A stretch of DNA of 64,000 bases. Origin: Frankia sp. AgB1.9 (lineage in GTDB: Bacteria > Actinomycetota > Actinomycetes > Frankiales > Frankiaceae). This document shows positions 36,138-46,511 of the stretch, one piece after another. The notes under the pieces are model-generated. The model ran no database searches and was not told where the DNA came from. It was given only the letters and a program-made list of their open reading frames with translations. The translations under genes and the position numbers were made by a program. The stretch's first letter is position 1. Each line of letters opens with the position of its first letter. The stretch is taken from positions 48,373-112,372 of the forward strand of contig NZ_JADWYX010000010.1 of assembly GCF_016786355.1 (NCBI RefSeq), written 5' to 3'.

Positions 36138-39100
36138 GTGGAAGCGACGCATCTCGACGCGATCGACGGCGCGGGGCCGGCAGGCCCCGATCTCCCCGCC
36201 GGCCAAGCAGACCCGCTCGACCCGTTCGGCACGGCGGCGATCCGATCCCGGGTGCTCGACGCGTGGGCCGCGTCGCCGGCCCGGTTCCGGGAGGACGCCA
36301 ACGCCGAGGAGGACGCGGCCCTGGGCGCCTACCGCGACCGGCTCGTCGCCGAGCTGCTGCAGAACGGGGTCGACGCCGCCGCGGCGGCCGGTGTCCCCGG
36401 CCGGGTCCTGATCCGGCTGGCCGGGGATCTGCTGGAGGTCGCGAACACCGGGTCGCCGCTGACCGCCGAGGGCGTCGAGGCGCTCAGCACGCTGCGCGCG
36501 TCGGCGAAACGGGACGTGGCCGCCGTCGGCCGGTTCGGCGCCGGCTTCGCGGCCGTGCTGGCCGTCAGCGACGACCCGTCCGTCGTCTCGCGCGACCCCA
36601 GGAACCCGGAGGCCGCACGGGGGGTCCGCTGGTCGAAGGACTGGACCGCCACCGCGGTGCACGAGATCGGCGCCGCCGGGCTGCGCACGGAGCTGGGCCG
36701 CAGAGAAGGAGCCGCGCCGGTGCTGCGGCTGCCGTTCGCCGCTTCGGCGCCGCCCCGGCCGCCCGCCGGGTACGACACGGTCGTGCGCCTCCCGCTGCGC
36801 GACGCCGACGCCGTCGCGACGGCGCACGACCTGCTCGCCGCCTTCGACCCGACCCTGCTGGTCGTGCTGCCGGGCCTGAGCGAGGTCGTGCTGGAGATCG
36901 ACGGCCAGCTGCGCACGCACAGCTGCGCCTGGGAGTACGTCGGTGCCGGCGAGCCCGGGTCCGAGCTGTCGGCCGCCGTCCTCGAGGCCCGCGGCGGCGA
37001 GCTTGGCGCCGACGTGGACTCGGGACCCGTGGAGACGCCGCTGGACGCGCGGCTGGAGATCGCGCTGCTGAACGGGGAGCGCTGGCGCGGCTGCGTGCGG
37101 CGCGGCACGATCCCGGCCGGCCTGCTCGCCGACCGCCCGGTCGAGGAGCGGACCAGGACCGGCTACGTGGCCCGGGTGATGGTGCGCGACGGCGGCTGGC
37201 CGACCGGTGTGCCGAAGGTGGTCCGAGCGCCGCAGCCGACCGACGAGGCGCTGTCGCTGCCGGTGCTGGCCAGCGTCGAGCTGCCGTTGGAGCCGTCCCG
37301 CCGGCACACCGTCGCCGGTCCGCTGCGCGACTGGCTGACCGACCGGCTCGCCGAGGCGGTCGTCGCGCTCGCCATCCACCTCGGCACCGCCGGATCCACC
37401 GACGATCCCGCTGGTTTCGCCGGCCCCGAGGGCAATGGGGCCGACGGCGCGGATGACGACCTGTTCGCCGCCTTTGCCGCGACGTCCGGCACTACGCGGG
37501 GGGATGCCGCCGCGGTGCCCGGGGCGGATCCGCTGGTACCGCCGGATCCGCTGGCGGCGCTCGAGCTGGTTCCGGCCGGGCTGCCCGCCGGTGCCGTCGA
37601 CGGCCGGCTGCGGGATGCCGTCGCCGCGCTGCTGCCCGAGGCCGCGCTGCTGCCGGGCGGCCGGCTCGGCCGCGAATGCGTCGTCTGCGACCTCGGCCCG
37701 GCCACCGACGCCGTGACCGCCCTGCTCGCCGGCCCGCACCCGCTCGGCCGCGTCGACGCGGCCCATCGCACCGACCACGGGGTCGCCTCCAGCCCCGACC
37801 TTGTCGACGCCGAGTTCGACAGCGGCTTCGGGGTCGCCGTCGAGCTGGGTGGGAAGACCGACGACCCGGCGGCCGCGGCCGTCGCCGGCCTGCTGCCCGC
37901 GCGGTACGCCGCCCGGCACTGGCGGCGGGCGCTGGACGCGCTCGGCGTGCGCAGGCTGGACAGCGCCGGCCTGGTGGAGGTGCTGGCCGGGCTGCGCCGG
38001 CCGCCGACCTGGTGGTCGGCGTTGTACTCGGCTCTGATCACCGCGCCGGACCGGGACGCCCTCGGCGCGCTGCCGGTCCCGATCGCGACGGTGGCCGACG
38101 AGGACACGCGGACTTTCCGCGGCTCCGGCGGCACGGCCGGCCAGGACGCGCCCGCCGGCGACGAGGCGGCGATCGGGGCGGCCCTGCGGGTCCGGATGGT
38201 CACCGGGCCGCGCGGGGTGCTGCTGCCCACCGACGGGCTGGACGTGGTCGCGTTGGCGGCCTCCGGGCTGCCGCTGCGGGTGGTGCACCCTGAGGCCTGT
38301 CTCGGCGGCGCCCGCGACGCCCTGCGCACGCTCGGCGCCGTCGAGGGCACCCCGGCGGGCGTGCTGCGCGACCCGGCGGTGCACGAGGCGGTCGTCGACG
38401 CCGACCCTGACGACGATCCAGAGGAACTGCGGGCGCTCGCCGCCGCGGTGCTCGCGCTGGTCCGCGACGCCGGCCTCACCACCGAGCAGATCGCGGGCGG
38501 GCTGGACTGGCTGGGCGAGCTGCTGCTGCCGGACGTCGAGGGCGAGTTCGTCCCCGCCTCCGAGCTGCTCATCGCCGGCGGCCCGCTGGACCGGCTGGTC
38601 GCCGCCGACGCCCCGTTCGCCGTCCTCGCGCCCGAGCTGACCGACGCCTGGTCGCCGGAGGTCCTGGAGGCCGTCGGGGTTCTGCGGACGTTCGGCGTGC
38701 TCTACGCGAGCGACGTGACCCTCGACCCGGACGAGCCGGTGCTGCTCGACCTGGACGACAGCGACACCTGGGTCGAGGAAGCGGCCGAGTCCCCGGCCCT
38801 GGCCACCGCCCGGGCCGCGGCGGCGCGGGCCGGCGCGGGCCGGGGCTCCTACGGTGACGGCGACTTCGCCGGGAGCGCCCCGGTCGTGCTCGCGAGCTTC
38901 GCCGCCGTGCGCGACCTGGAGCTGGTCGACTCGGCCGCCTGGCCGCGGGCGCTCGCCGAGCTGGCCCGGCCGCCGCTGCGTGACGTCGTCCTCGGCGACG
39001 AGCCGTCCTACACCCGCTGGTGGCTGGCCCACCATGCCCTGCTGCCGGTCGCGAGCCGGGCCGTCACCCGGTCGGGCGTCTCGGTCGGTGGCGTCGGCGG

Positions 39101-39974
39101 GGGCGGCTTCGACGACGACCTCGACGATCTGGGGCCGCGGGCCGCCAGGGTGGTCCGGTTGCCACCGCCGGAGCTGCGGCTGCCGGAGGCGGACCCGCTG
39201 CTCGACGGACTGTTCGCCCCGGCGGCCCCGCTGCCGGGCGTCGACCCGGAGCTGCTGCGCGCGCTCGGCTGCCGGTTCACGCTGGACGACGTCCTCGGCG
39301 ACCTGGCCGGCGTGCTCGATCTGCTCGACCGGCTCGGCGACGCCGACCGGGACATCGCCTGGCCCAGTGCCCGCGCCCTCTACGTAGCCGCCGTGACCGC
39401 CGCGACGCTGCTCGCGACCGGTCCGGACGGCCGGCCCGGCGGCGGCCTCGCCGACGGCAGGCTGGACCCGCCGCTGACCGTCCGCACCCCGATCGGCGTC
39501 GTCCCCACCGGCGACGCGGTGATCCTGGACGCGCCCGACCTGCTCACGCTTGTCGGTGACGCGGCGCCGCTGCGGCTCCCGCTGGACCGCTCGGCCGAGG
39601 TCGGCCATGTCCTGGGCGTCCCGCTGGCCACCGCGCTGGCCGACTGCGCGATCCTCGCCGACCCGGAGGACGCCGCGATCGGTCAGCACGCTCCGGACGG
39701 GACGCCGTACGTCCAGCACACCCGGCTCACGGTCGCGGACCTGTCCGGCCGGCCGACCCGGACCGGCTGGCGGGTCGTCGGCGGCATCGGCGGCGAGATC
39801 CACGTCGACGCCTCCGCCGGCACCGACGCGCTGGCCCGCGCGCTGGCCTGGCACGCCGGCACCTGGCACCGGCGGCATGCCCTGGCGGCCGCGCTGCGCG
39901 ACCCGGGCGGCACCGCCTTCCGCGACGCCGAGGACGACCTCGACGACTCCGGCGTCCCCCTGTGGGGAGGCTGA
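36138..39974 (+). CDS. Sacsin/Hsp90-like GHKL ATPase protein
   Basis: A very large (1278-residue) protein with an N-terminal HATPase domain: the N-box ELLQNGVDAA (about 72-81, Asn76 and Asp79), an ANTGSPLT G1-type loop and GRFGAGFAAVLAV (131-143), as in sacsin and Hsp90. The rest, ~1000 residues, is Ala/Leu/Asp-rich and has no family I recognise. A comparable large chaperone-like protein is common near purF in actinobacteria. GTG 36138 is the likely start; GTG 36066 is in frame. A 1500-codon antisense frame across it is a shadow. Confidence 0.85.
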   Translation: MEATHLDAIDGAGPAGPDLPAGQADPLDPFGTAAIRSRVLDAWAASPARFREDANAEEDAALGAYRDRLVAELLQNGVDAAAAAGVPGRVLIRLAGDLLEVANTGSPLTAEGVEALSTLRASAKRDVAAVGRFGAGFAAVLAVSDDPSVVSRDPRNPEAARGVRWSKDWTATAVHEIGAAGLRTELGRREGAAPVLRLPFAASAPPRPPAGYDTVVRLPLRDADAVATAHDLLAAFDPTLLVVLPGLSEVVLEIDGQLRTHSCAWEYVGAGEPGSELSAAVLEARGGELGADVDSGPVETPLDARLEIALLNGERWRGCVRRGTIPAGLLADRPVEERTRTGYVARVMVRDGGWPTGVPKVVRAPQPTDEALSLPVLASVELPLEPSRRHTVAGPLRDWLTDRLAEAVVALAIHLGTAGSTDDPAGFAGPEGNGADGADDDLFAAFAATSGTTRGDAAAVPGADPLVPPDPLAALELVPAGLPAGAVDGRLRDAVAALLPEAALLPGGRLGRECVVCDLGPATDAVTALLAGPHPLGRVDAAHRTDHGVASSPDLVDAEFDSGFGVAVELGGKTDDPAAAAVAGLLPARYAARHWRRALDALGVRRLDSAGLVEVLAGLRRPPTWWSALYSALITAPDRDALGALPVPIATVADEDTRTFRGSGGTAGQDAPAGDEAAIGAALRVRMVTGPRGVLLPTDGLDVVALAASGLPLRVVHPEACLGGARDALRTLGAVEGTPAGVLRDPAVHEAVVDADPDDDPEELRALAAAVLALVRDAGLTTEQIAGGLDWLGELLLPDVEGEFVPASELLIAGGPLDRLVAADAPFAVLAPELTDAWSPEVLEAVGVLRTFGVLYASDVTLDPDEPVLLDLDDSDTWVEEAAESPALATARAAAARAGAGRGSYGDGDFAGSAPVVLASFAAVRDLELVDSAAWPRALAELARPPLRDVVLGDEPSYTRWWLAHHALLPVASRAVTRSGVSVGGVGGGGFDDDLDDLGPRAARVVRLPPPELRLPEADPLLDGLFAPAAPLPGVDPELLRALGCRFTLDDVLGDLAGVLDLLDRLGDADRDIAWPSARALYVAAVTAATLLATGPDGRPGGGLADGRLDPPLTVRTPIGVVPTGDAVILDAPDLLTLVGDAAPLRLPLDRSAEVGHVLGVPLATALADCAILADPEDAAIGQHAPDGTPYVQHTRLTVADLSGRPTRTGWRVVGGIGGEIHVDASAGTDALARALAWHAGTWHRRHALAAALRDPGGTAFRDAEDDLDDSGVPLWGG

Positions 39975-39990
39975 GCGTAACGTCGCCGGG

Positions 39991-40365
39991 GTGGAGGCGA
40001 AAACGCCGTTGGACCAGGACGCGGGCACGTCGGGACGGCAGCCGTCCGGCCGAACGCCGACCGCGGTCAAGGCCGTCGAGGCCGGTGCGGACGGGGTCGA
40101 CGGCGTGACCGACGGCGGCGCGCCGGCAGGCGGCGGGTTGGCGCCGCTGCCCTACGACGGCGTCGGCTCGGTCGCCGTGGGCACCGTCCTGTGGCTGATC
40201 GCGTTGATCGTCATGATCGCGATGGTCGGCACGCTGCGCCACGACGGCCACCTGTGGTGGCTGGCGACGGCCGCGTGCGGCTTCGGCCTCGGCCTGGTCG
40301 GCCTGTTCATCGTCATCCGCCGGCGCGACCGAATCCGGCGCGGCGAGCGGTCCAGCGCGAACTGA
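39991..40365 (+). CDS. DUF2530 membrane protein
   Basis: A 124-residue small membrane protein. After ~50 variable N-terminal residues come two transmembrane helices (VGTVLWLIALIVMIAMVG and LATAACGFGLGLVGLFIVI), ending in a basic RRRDRIRRGER tail, the pattern of DUF2530. The GTG start is 16 nt after the chaperone-like gene's stop, suggesting an operon. Function unknown. Confidence 0.8.
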   Translation: MEAKTPLDQDAGTSGRQPSGRTPTAVKAVEAGADGVDGVTDGGAPAGGGLAPLPYDGVGSVAVGTVLWLIALIVMIAMVGTLRHDGHLWWLATAACGFGLGLVGLFIVIRRRDRIRRGERSSAN

Positions 40366-40386
40366 ACCGTCCGGCCGGGCCCGGGC

Positions 40387-40959
40387 TCAGCCCTCTGGCT
40401 GCTGGGCCGGCTCGTCGGGCGGGGTGACGTCGGTCAGCGTGGCGTAGCGGCCGTCGTGGTAGACGAGCGGCTCGTCGGCCCGGTCGATCTGGCAGTCGAT
40501 CACCTCGGCGACGACGAGGTAGCTCTCCCCGGCCACGATCCGGTGTTCGATCCGGGCCCGCAGCCAGACGGCGACGTCCGACAGCAGTGGCTCCCCTGTC
40601 GGCAGGGTCTCCCACCGGGTCGGCGCGGCGAACCGGTCGATACCGCGGGTGGCGAACCGCCGGGCGATCTCCTCGTGCCCTGACGACAGCAGGTGGATGA
40701 TCAGCGTGTCGGCCTCGAGTACCGCAGGAGCGCTGGACGACGTCACCGCCAGCGAGAGCGACAGCAGCGGTGGGGCGGCCGACAGCGACGCGACCGAGGT
40801 GGCGGTGAACCCGACCGGGCCGGCCGCGCCGACACACGTGACCACCGCGACCCCGGCGGCATGCCTGCGGAATGCCTGCCGAAGCGCGTCCGGCTCGATC
40901 GTCGGGCCTGCGGCGGCTGCCCGCCGCGTGTCCCTGGCAACCCCCGGCACGCTGGTCAT
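40387..40959 (-). CDS. Flavin reductase family protein
   Basis: A 190-residue FMN-binding split-barrel protein in the group that supplies reduced flavin to monooxygenases. Features: FRRHAAGVAVVTCVG, GFTATSVASLSAAPPLLSLSL, and a C-terminal VYHDGRYATL. ATG 40959 follows GAAGGG. It converges with DUF2530. No monooxygenase partner is adjacent, so its client is unknown. Confidence 0.9.
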   Translation of the reverse strand: MTSVPGVARDTRRAAAAGPTIEPDALRQAFRRHAAGVAVVTCVGAAGPVGFTATSVASLSAAPPLLSLSLAVTSSSAPAVLEADTLIIHLLSSGHEEIARRFATRGIDRFAAPTRWETLPTGEPLLSDVAVWLRARIEHRIVAGESYLVVAEVIDCQIDRADEPLVYHDGRYATLTDVTPPDEPAQQPEG

Positions 40960-41077
40960 GACCACCCTTCGAGTCAGAAAACGACTAGCCGAATGTCCCA
41001 GTCGAAGTCTCACACGGCTTGCCCGGCCGGTCCCCCGGACGCGACGTGACGAAGGCGGCGTTACCCCGACAGGCCGC

Positions 41078-41668
41078 TCAGGCGACCGTGTCGACGGAGG
41101 CCGGGCGGTAGCGGTACCCGACGCGGCGCACGGTCTCGATCCGGGACCGGTTGTCCGGACCGAGCTTGCGGCGCAGCCGGGTGACCAGCACGTCGACGGT
41201 CCGGCCGGCCTGGCCGGGGTCGTCGTCGACCCGGTGTCCCCAGACATGGCGCAGCAGGGCGGCACGCGAGTACACCCGGCCGGGGTGGCGGACCAGGAAG
41301 TCCAGCACCTCGAACTCCAGGTAGGTCAGGTTCAGCAGCTCGCCGTCGAGCCACGCGGCCCAGGCTGACCGGTCGACGGCCAGGCCCGCGCGGCTGCTCG
41401 GGATGGGCGCCGCGTAGGCACTGGTCGCCGTGGCGCCGCCCGGCGCGCCCGCGACCAGCGGTGCACGGTTGAACTGACGGAGGTCGAACCGCTCGCCCGG
41501 GCGAGCGACGCCGCCCGGCCGGCTCAGCGGGCCGCGGGCCGGCTGCGCCACCGGTGCCGCAGGGCTGGCCGGGCCGGACAGGCGGCGGACGGGGGCGACC
41601 GGGGCGAGCGAGCGCGTTGCGGCCAGCTGCTCCGAGGCGGCGCGGACCGTGGCGGGCTGGGGCGACAT
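41078..41668 (-). CDS. Orphan OmpR/PhoB-type winged-helix protein
   Basis: A 196-residue protein. The first ~95 residues are low-complexity Ala/Pro/Arg-rich. The C-terminal ~100 form an OmpR-type DNA-binding domain (LTYLEFEVLDFLVRHPGRVYSRAALLRHVWG, TVDVLVTRLRRKLG, IETVRRVGYRY). There is no receiver domain and no adjacent histidine kinase, so its signal input is not phosphotransfer from a neighbour. ATG 41668 follows AAGGAG. Confidence 0.85.
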   Translation of the reverse strand: MSPQPATVRAASEQLAATRSLAPVAPVRRLSGPASPAAPVAQPARGPLSRPGGVARPGERFDLRQFNRAPLVAGAPGGATATSAYAAPIPSSRAGLAVDRSAWAAWLDGELLNLTYLEFEVLDFLVRHPGRVYSRAALLRHVWGHRVDDDPGQAGRTVDVLVTRLRRKLGPDNRSRIETVRRVGYRYRPASVDTVA

Positions 41669-42184
41669 GGCGTTCTCCTTGGGCGTGGCGGCTGCGCGAG
41701 AGAGGCTTCGGGTGGTGGCGCGCGAGGGCGGGTTCCGCCCGCGGCGGCCGCCCGCCGGGCGGTCGGCCCTCTGGGGCTCGCGCCCAGGGCTTCGCGGGGT
41801 GGAAGGCCGCCGGTGGCTGCGCCGGCAGGTTCCCGGCGACGCGACGGCGCGCCGACCAGGAAGTGGGCGGGGAGGGGCGGCGGGCGAAGCCCGGCGCGGC
41901 TAGCCCCCGGAGGCAATCCCGGGAGGCGATGCGGGCCGCGTTGCTGACCGAGTCAGTGAGCGGTGCGGCCTGGAGTGGCTGGCGGCAGGGTCGGCGGGGT
42001 CCTCAGCGGACCGGACAGGCCGCGGAAGCGACCCGGAGCAGGTCGATGTGGCCCCGGGTGACCAGGTAAGCCGGCTTCAGCACAAGCCAACAGAAACACA
42101 CCCGTAGCCGGCCCGCCAACGTTTCTACAGTGTGGCGTGATTCACTTTTCCACTTCTTGACTTAACAAACTGGACTTAAGTGCG
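41669..42184. promoter_or_regulatory. 516-bp spacer, winged-helix gene upstream region
   Basis: No credible gene. The stretch at 42125-42180 is clearly A/T-richer than its surroundings and has a repeated GACTTAA (TTGACTTAACAAACTGGACTTAAG) and a repeated CACTT/CCACTT motif, suggestive of a regulator site or promoter. The rest is GC-rich without clear structure. Confidence 0.4.
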
Positions 42185-42730
42185 TCAGGACCCGGTCAAC
42201 GACCAGGTCGACTCGACCGCGTAGACCGGCTGGGGGCCCAGCACGCTTCTCATGAGGTCGAACCGATCGACCGTCCAGGCCAGGGGCGGCAGCTCGCCGA
42301 GGGCGGCCATCACCGCCCGCAGGTCCACGCGCTCGGTCGAGGCCCGGGCGTAGGCAAGGGTGAGGTGGGCCCGCAGCGGGCGGGGGTCCAGGTCGGCCAC
42401 GCCCGACCGCTGCGCCGCGCGCCGGATCCCCGCGGCCAGCGGGGCCAGGTCGCCGTCGACCCCGGCCCACAGGACCCGGTCGCCGAACCGCCCGACGCCG
42501 GCCAGGCGCGCGTCCACCGGCGGATGGCGCCGGGCGACCCGGCCGAGCCGCTCGGCCAGCTCGGCGCGCAGGGCGTCATCGACCGAGCCGAGGAAGGCGA
42601 GCGTCAGGTGGCTGCGGGCCAGGTCCACCCAGCGCAGCGCCGGCGCCGTCGGTCTTGCTCGGGCCACCGCCACGCCGATCGCCTCGATGACCTCGGCCGG
42701 CGGCGTCACGGCGACGAACAGCCTCGCCAT
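42185..42730 (-). CDS. thpR: RNA 2',3'-cyclic phosphodiesterase (2H family)
   Basis: A 181-residue LigT/ThpR enzyme that opens 2',3'-cyclic phosphate ends. Both catalytic HxT motifs are present as HLTLAFLG and HLTLAYAR, about 80 residues apart. The N-terminus MARLFVAVTPP is typical. ATG 42730 is preferred over ATG 42742 because the family starts at MARLF and a GGGGG lies just upstream. Confidence 0.88.
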   Translation of the reverse strand: MARLFVAVTPPAEVIEAIGVAVARARPTAPALRWVDLARSHLTLAFLGSVDDALRAELAERLGRVARRHPPVDARLAGVGRFGDRVLWAGVDGDLAPLAAGIRRAAQRSGVADLDPRPLRAHLTLAYARASTERVDLRAVMAALGELPPLAWTVDRFDLMRSVLGPQPVYAVESTWSLTGS

Positions 42731-42852
42731 GCCCCCGATCATCGCCCATCCTGGTCAGACCAGCCCGACCGCCAGAGATCGAGAAGATTGCCGGCGACGG
42801 CTCGGCCCAACCGGTCGTCGCCGGCGCGCAGGCGGAGGCACTATCTGGTGCC

Positions 42853-43866
42853 ATGACCACCGTTCCCGAGCTCGTCGGTCCGCGCGACCCGATCGCGGCG
42901 CAGACCTGGCGAGAGCAGCGGCGGGCGGCCCGGCGACGCGACCCACAGCTTCCGGTCGCCACGGCGCTGGTCACCGACGGATCCGAGCGGCTGACCGCGC
43001 GACTGCTGCGCGAGGCCGGCATGGACGTGGTCGGGCTGCTCGCGCCGGAGCCGCTGGAGTCGCTGGCCTGGGCGGCCGACGTGGGGGCCCCGCGCGCCTA
43101 CGGCGACCTCGCCGCGCTGCTGTCGGACGACGTCGAGGCGGTCTGTATCGAGCTGGCGCCGCCGGCGTCCGACCTGATCGCCCAGCGGGCCGCCGAGGCG
43201 GGGCTCCACGTGCTGCTGGTCCGGGCGCTGACCGCCGACCCGGAGGCGCTGCGCGCCGTCGCCGACGTCGCGGAGGACGCGGATCTCGCGCACGTCGTGG
43301 CGTTCGACGACCGGGCCTGGCCGGCGGCCTGGCACGTGCAGGCGTCGGTGCCCGGGCTCGGCCGGCTCACCCAGATGACCGTCGTCGGCGCTCCGTCGGG
43401 GCCGCTCGGCCGGGCGGAGATCCTCGACCTGACCGTTCGCTGGTGTGGCGAGGTGCTGGCGGTCTGCGCCGACCCGGCCGTTATGCCGGCCCAGTTGCTG
43501 ACCAGCACCGCGCCGGTGACCCTCGCGCTGCTGACCGCGAGCGGCGCGACGGTCCTCGTCCACGAGCAGATGGGCGCCAGGCTCACCGACGCGACCTTCA
43601 CACTGTGCGGCGAGGCGGGCCGGATCGTGGTCGAGGGGCGCCGGGTCCGCCGGTCCGACCACGAAGGTGTGCGCACCGTGTGGATGCCGCCGCCGGTCTC
43701 GGATCGCCCGGGTCTGGTCGAGGCGACCTACGACCTGCTGCGCGCGGTCGAGCAGGACGACCCGGCGATGGTCCGCGGCGCCACCGTCCACGATCTGCTC
43801 ACCGTGACCCGGCTGCAGGACGCGGCTCGGCGCTCCCGCGACGCCGGCGGCTGGGTGGAGCTTTAG
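42853..43866 (+). CDS. Gfo/Idh/MocA-like oxidoreductase, divergent
   Basis: A 337-residue protein with the two-domain layout of the family. The N-terminal nucleotide-binding loop is degenerate (VTDGSERLTARLL in place of GxGxxG) and the EKP motif that normally supplies the catalytic lysine is replaced by LVRALTADPEAL. The C-terminal half has beta-sheet segments as in the family. It may be non-catalytic or use an unusual cofactor mode. ATG 42853; divergent from thpR. Confidence 0.7.
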   Translation: MTTVPELVGPRDPIAAQTWREQRRAARRRDPQLPVATALVTDGSERLTARLLREAGMDVVGLLAPEPLESLAWAADVGAPRAYGDLAALLSDDVEAVCIELAPPASDLIAQRAAEAGLHVLLVRALTADPEALRAVADVAEDADLAHVVAFDDRAWPAAWHVQASVPGLGRLTQMTVVGAPSGPLGRAEILDLTVRWCGEVLAVCADPAVMPAQLLTSTAPVTLALLTASGATVLVHEQMGARLTDATFTLCGEAGRIVVEGRRVRRSDHEGVRTVWMPPPVSDRPGLVEATYDLLRAVEQDDPAMVRGATVHDLLTVTRLQDAARRSRDAGGWVEL

Positions 43867-43971
43867 TCCCGCGGGCCGGTCAGATGTCCGCTGTCGTCCG
43901 GTGAAAGCCGATTCGGTGGGCGCTTGCCGAGCGGCGGCTAGATCCCGAACTGGGGTCATGAGTACCGTCAG

Positions 43972-44400
43972 ATGATGGACAGCGCCGCGAAGACCGAGCT
44001 TGCGTCGGCATTGCGTCTCTCGGTGATGCGGCTGTCGCGTCGGATGCGCCAGGAGCGGTCGAGCAGCCTCACGCCGACGCAGATCGCGGTACTCGCCACG
44101 CTGGAGCGGCACGGCCCGATGACCTTGGGCGAGATCGCGACGCATGAGCGGGTGCAGCCGCCCTCGATGACCCGGGTCATCAGCAATCTCGCGGATTCCG
44201 GCCTGGTAGCGAGGTCCGCGCACCCCACCGACGGTCGGCAGGTCATCGCGGAGGTCACCGAGGCCGGCCGGGCGCTGCTGGAGGCGGACCGGCGCCGTCG
44301 CGACGAATGGCTGGCCGAACGGCTCGCGGAGCTCTCCGACCTCGAGATCGCCGCGCTTCGCCGAGCGGCCCCGATCCTGGAGCGGCTCGCCGGCTCCTGA
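43972..44400 (+). CDS. MarR-family transcriptional regulator
   Basis: A 142-residue winged-helix protein: LTPTQIAVLATLERHGPM, recognition helix region VQPPSMTRVISNLADSGLVAR, and the wing DGRQVIAEVTEAG. Length and order are typical of MarR. It stands upstream of gltA with a 477-bp gap, so its target is not obvious. Start ATG 43972 or 43975 (double ATG). Confidence 0.9.
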   Translation: MMDSAAKTELASALRLSVMRLSRRMRQERSSSLTPTQIAVLATLERHGPMTLGEIATHERVQPPSMTRVISNLADSGLVARSAHPTDGRQVIAEVTEAGRALLEADRRRRDEWLAERLAELSDLEIAALRRAAPILERLAGS

Positions 44401-44877
44401 GCCGACCGAACCGACCGAGCCGGCCCGACGGCGTGGCGCGAGACCTGCGGCCCACGAAACAACCATCCGCTTGGCGATCTGCCACCGACTGTGACGACTT
44501 GCACCCGAAACAGCCGCCGGTCGCGGCGCGCCCGCCGGCCGTCGCGACAACGCTCAACACATCCCCATCGCCGCTGGGTATCACCCTTCCCGAGCAACGT
44601 TCGCCGGCCAGACCAACACGCCAGGTGGCCAGGTCACGGCGCTACGCGGTGGGTTCACAACAGTACGGACCAACTCGACCACGGGGGACAGACCGGGTGG
44701 CGCAGCCCACGTCGGATGTTCCGCACCGATCACGCGCATGTGGCGCCTCCAGCGACGAGACTTGGGAGCAACGAACTGCCAGCAAACCGGCGTGAGGGCT
44801 CCGCAACCCCGGACTCGGACGCCGGCGTCGTGCCAGCCCGTCGACCGACTGCGCTGCCACAGCGAGAGGAGCCCGGC
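44401..44877. promoter_or_regulatory. 477-bp gltA upstream region
   Basis: No gene is supported; the gltA frame is open upstream to 44491 but without family similarity. No operator or promoter could be assigned with confidence. Confidence 0.4.
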
Positions 44878-46245
<1,368 letters not shown>

Positions 46246-46342
46246 GTCCGGCCTGGGCCTGGCTGGGGTTCCTGATTTGCGCTCGCCAGCCGAGCCCGCA
46301 TTGCCTGACTTAGCCGGTCCAGCAGCCCACGCGGTACGACCA

Positions 46343-46386
46343 AAAGGCCGGCCCGACCCCTGATCCACGGGGGCGGGCCGGCCTTT
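46343..46386. terminator. Bidirectional hairpin between gltA and pdxH
   Basis: A perfect 13-bp stem (AAAGGCCGGCCCG / CGGGCCGGCCTTT), with further C/G pairing inside the loop, separates the convergent gltA and pdxH genes. With A and T tracts at its two ends it is suited to stopping transcription from both sides. Confidence 0.8.
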
Positions 46387-46403
46387 CGTCGTCCCCCGGC
46401 ATC

Positions 46404-46480
46404 TTGATCGCCGTTTTGGCCTTCCGATGGTTGTATCCGTGCCACGAACACGACCACGCGAGGGCCTGAACGGCGATCAA
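46404..46480. repeat. Palindromic element, copy 2 (~77 bp family)
   Basis: Left arm TTGATCGCCGTTTTGGCC (46404-46421) and right arm GGCCTGAACGGCGATCAA (46463-46480) are inverted repeats with two mismatches. The centre includes CACGAACACGACCACGCGAGG. The same plan and length occur at 695-770. It sits in the gltA-pdxH spacer, next to the terminator. Confidence 0.7.
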
Positions 46481-46511
46481 TGGGGCCGCCCCTGACCACG
46501 GCCGGCGCGGT

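Noticed and set aside
35478-40070. A 1530-codon open frame on the minus strand across the chaperone-like gene
   Set aside because: Antisense to a gene with clear GHKL motifs; in very GC-rich DNA the opposite strand stays open because stop codons are rare. The translation is Arg/Gly/Gln-rich with no family features.
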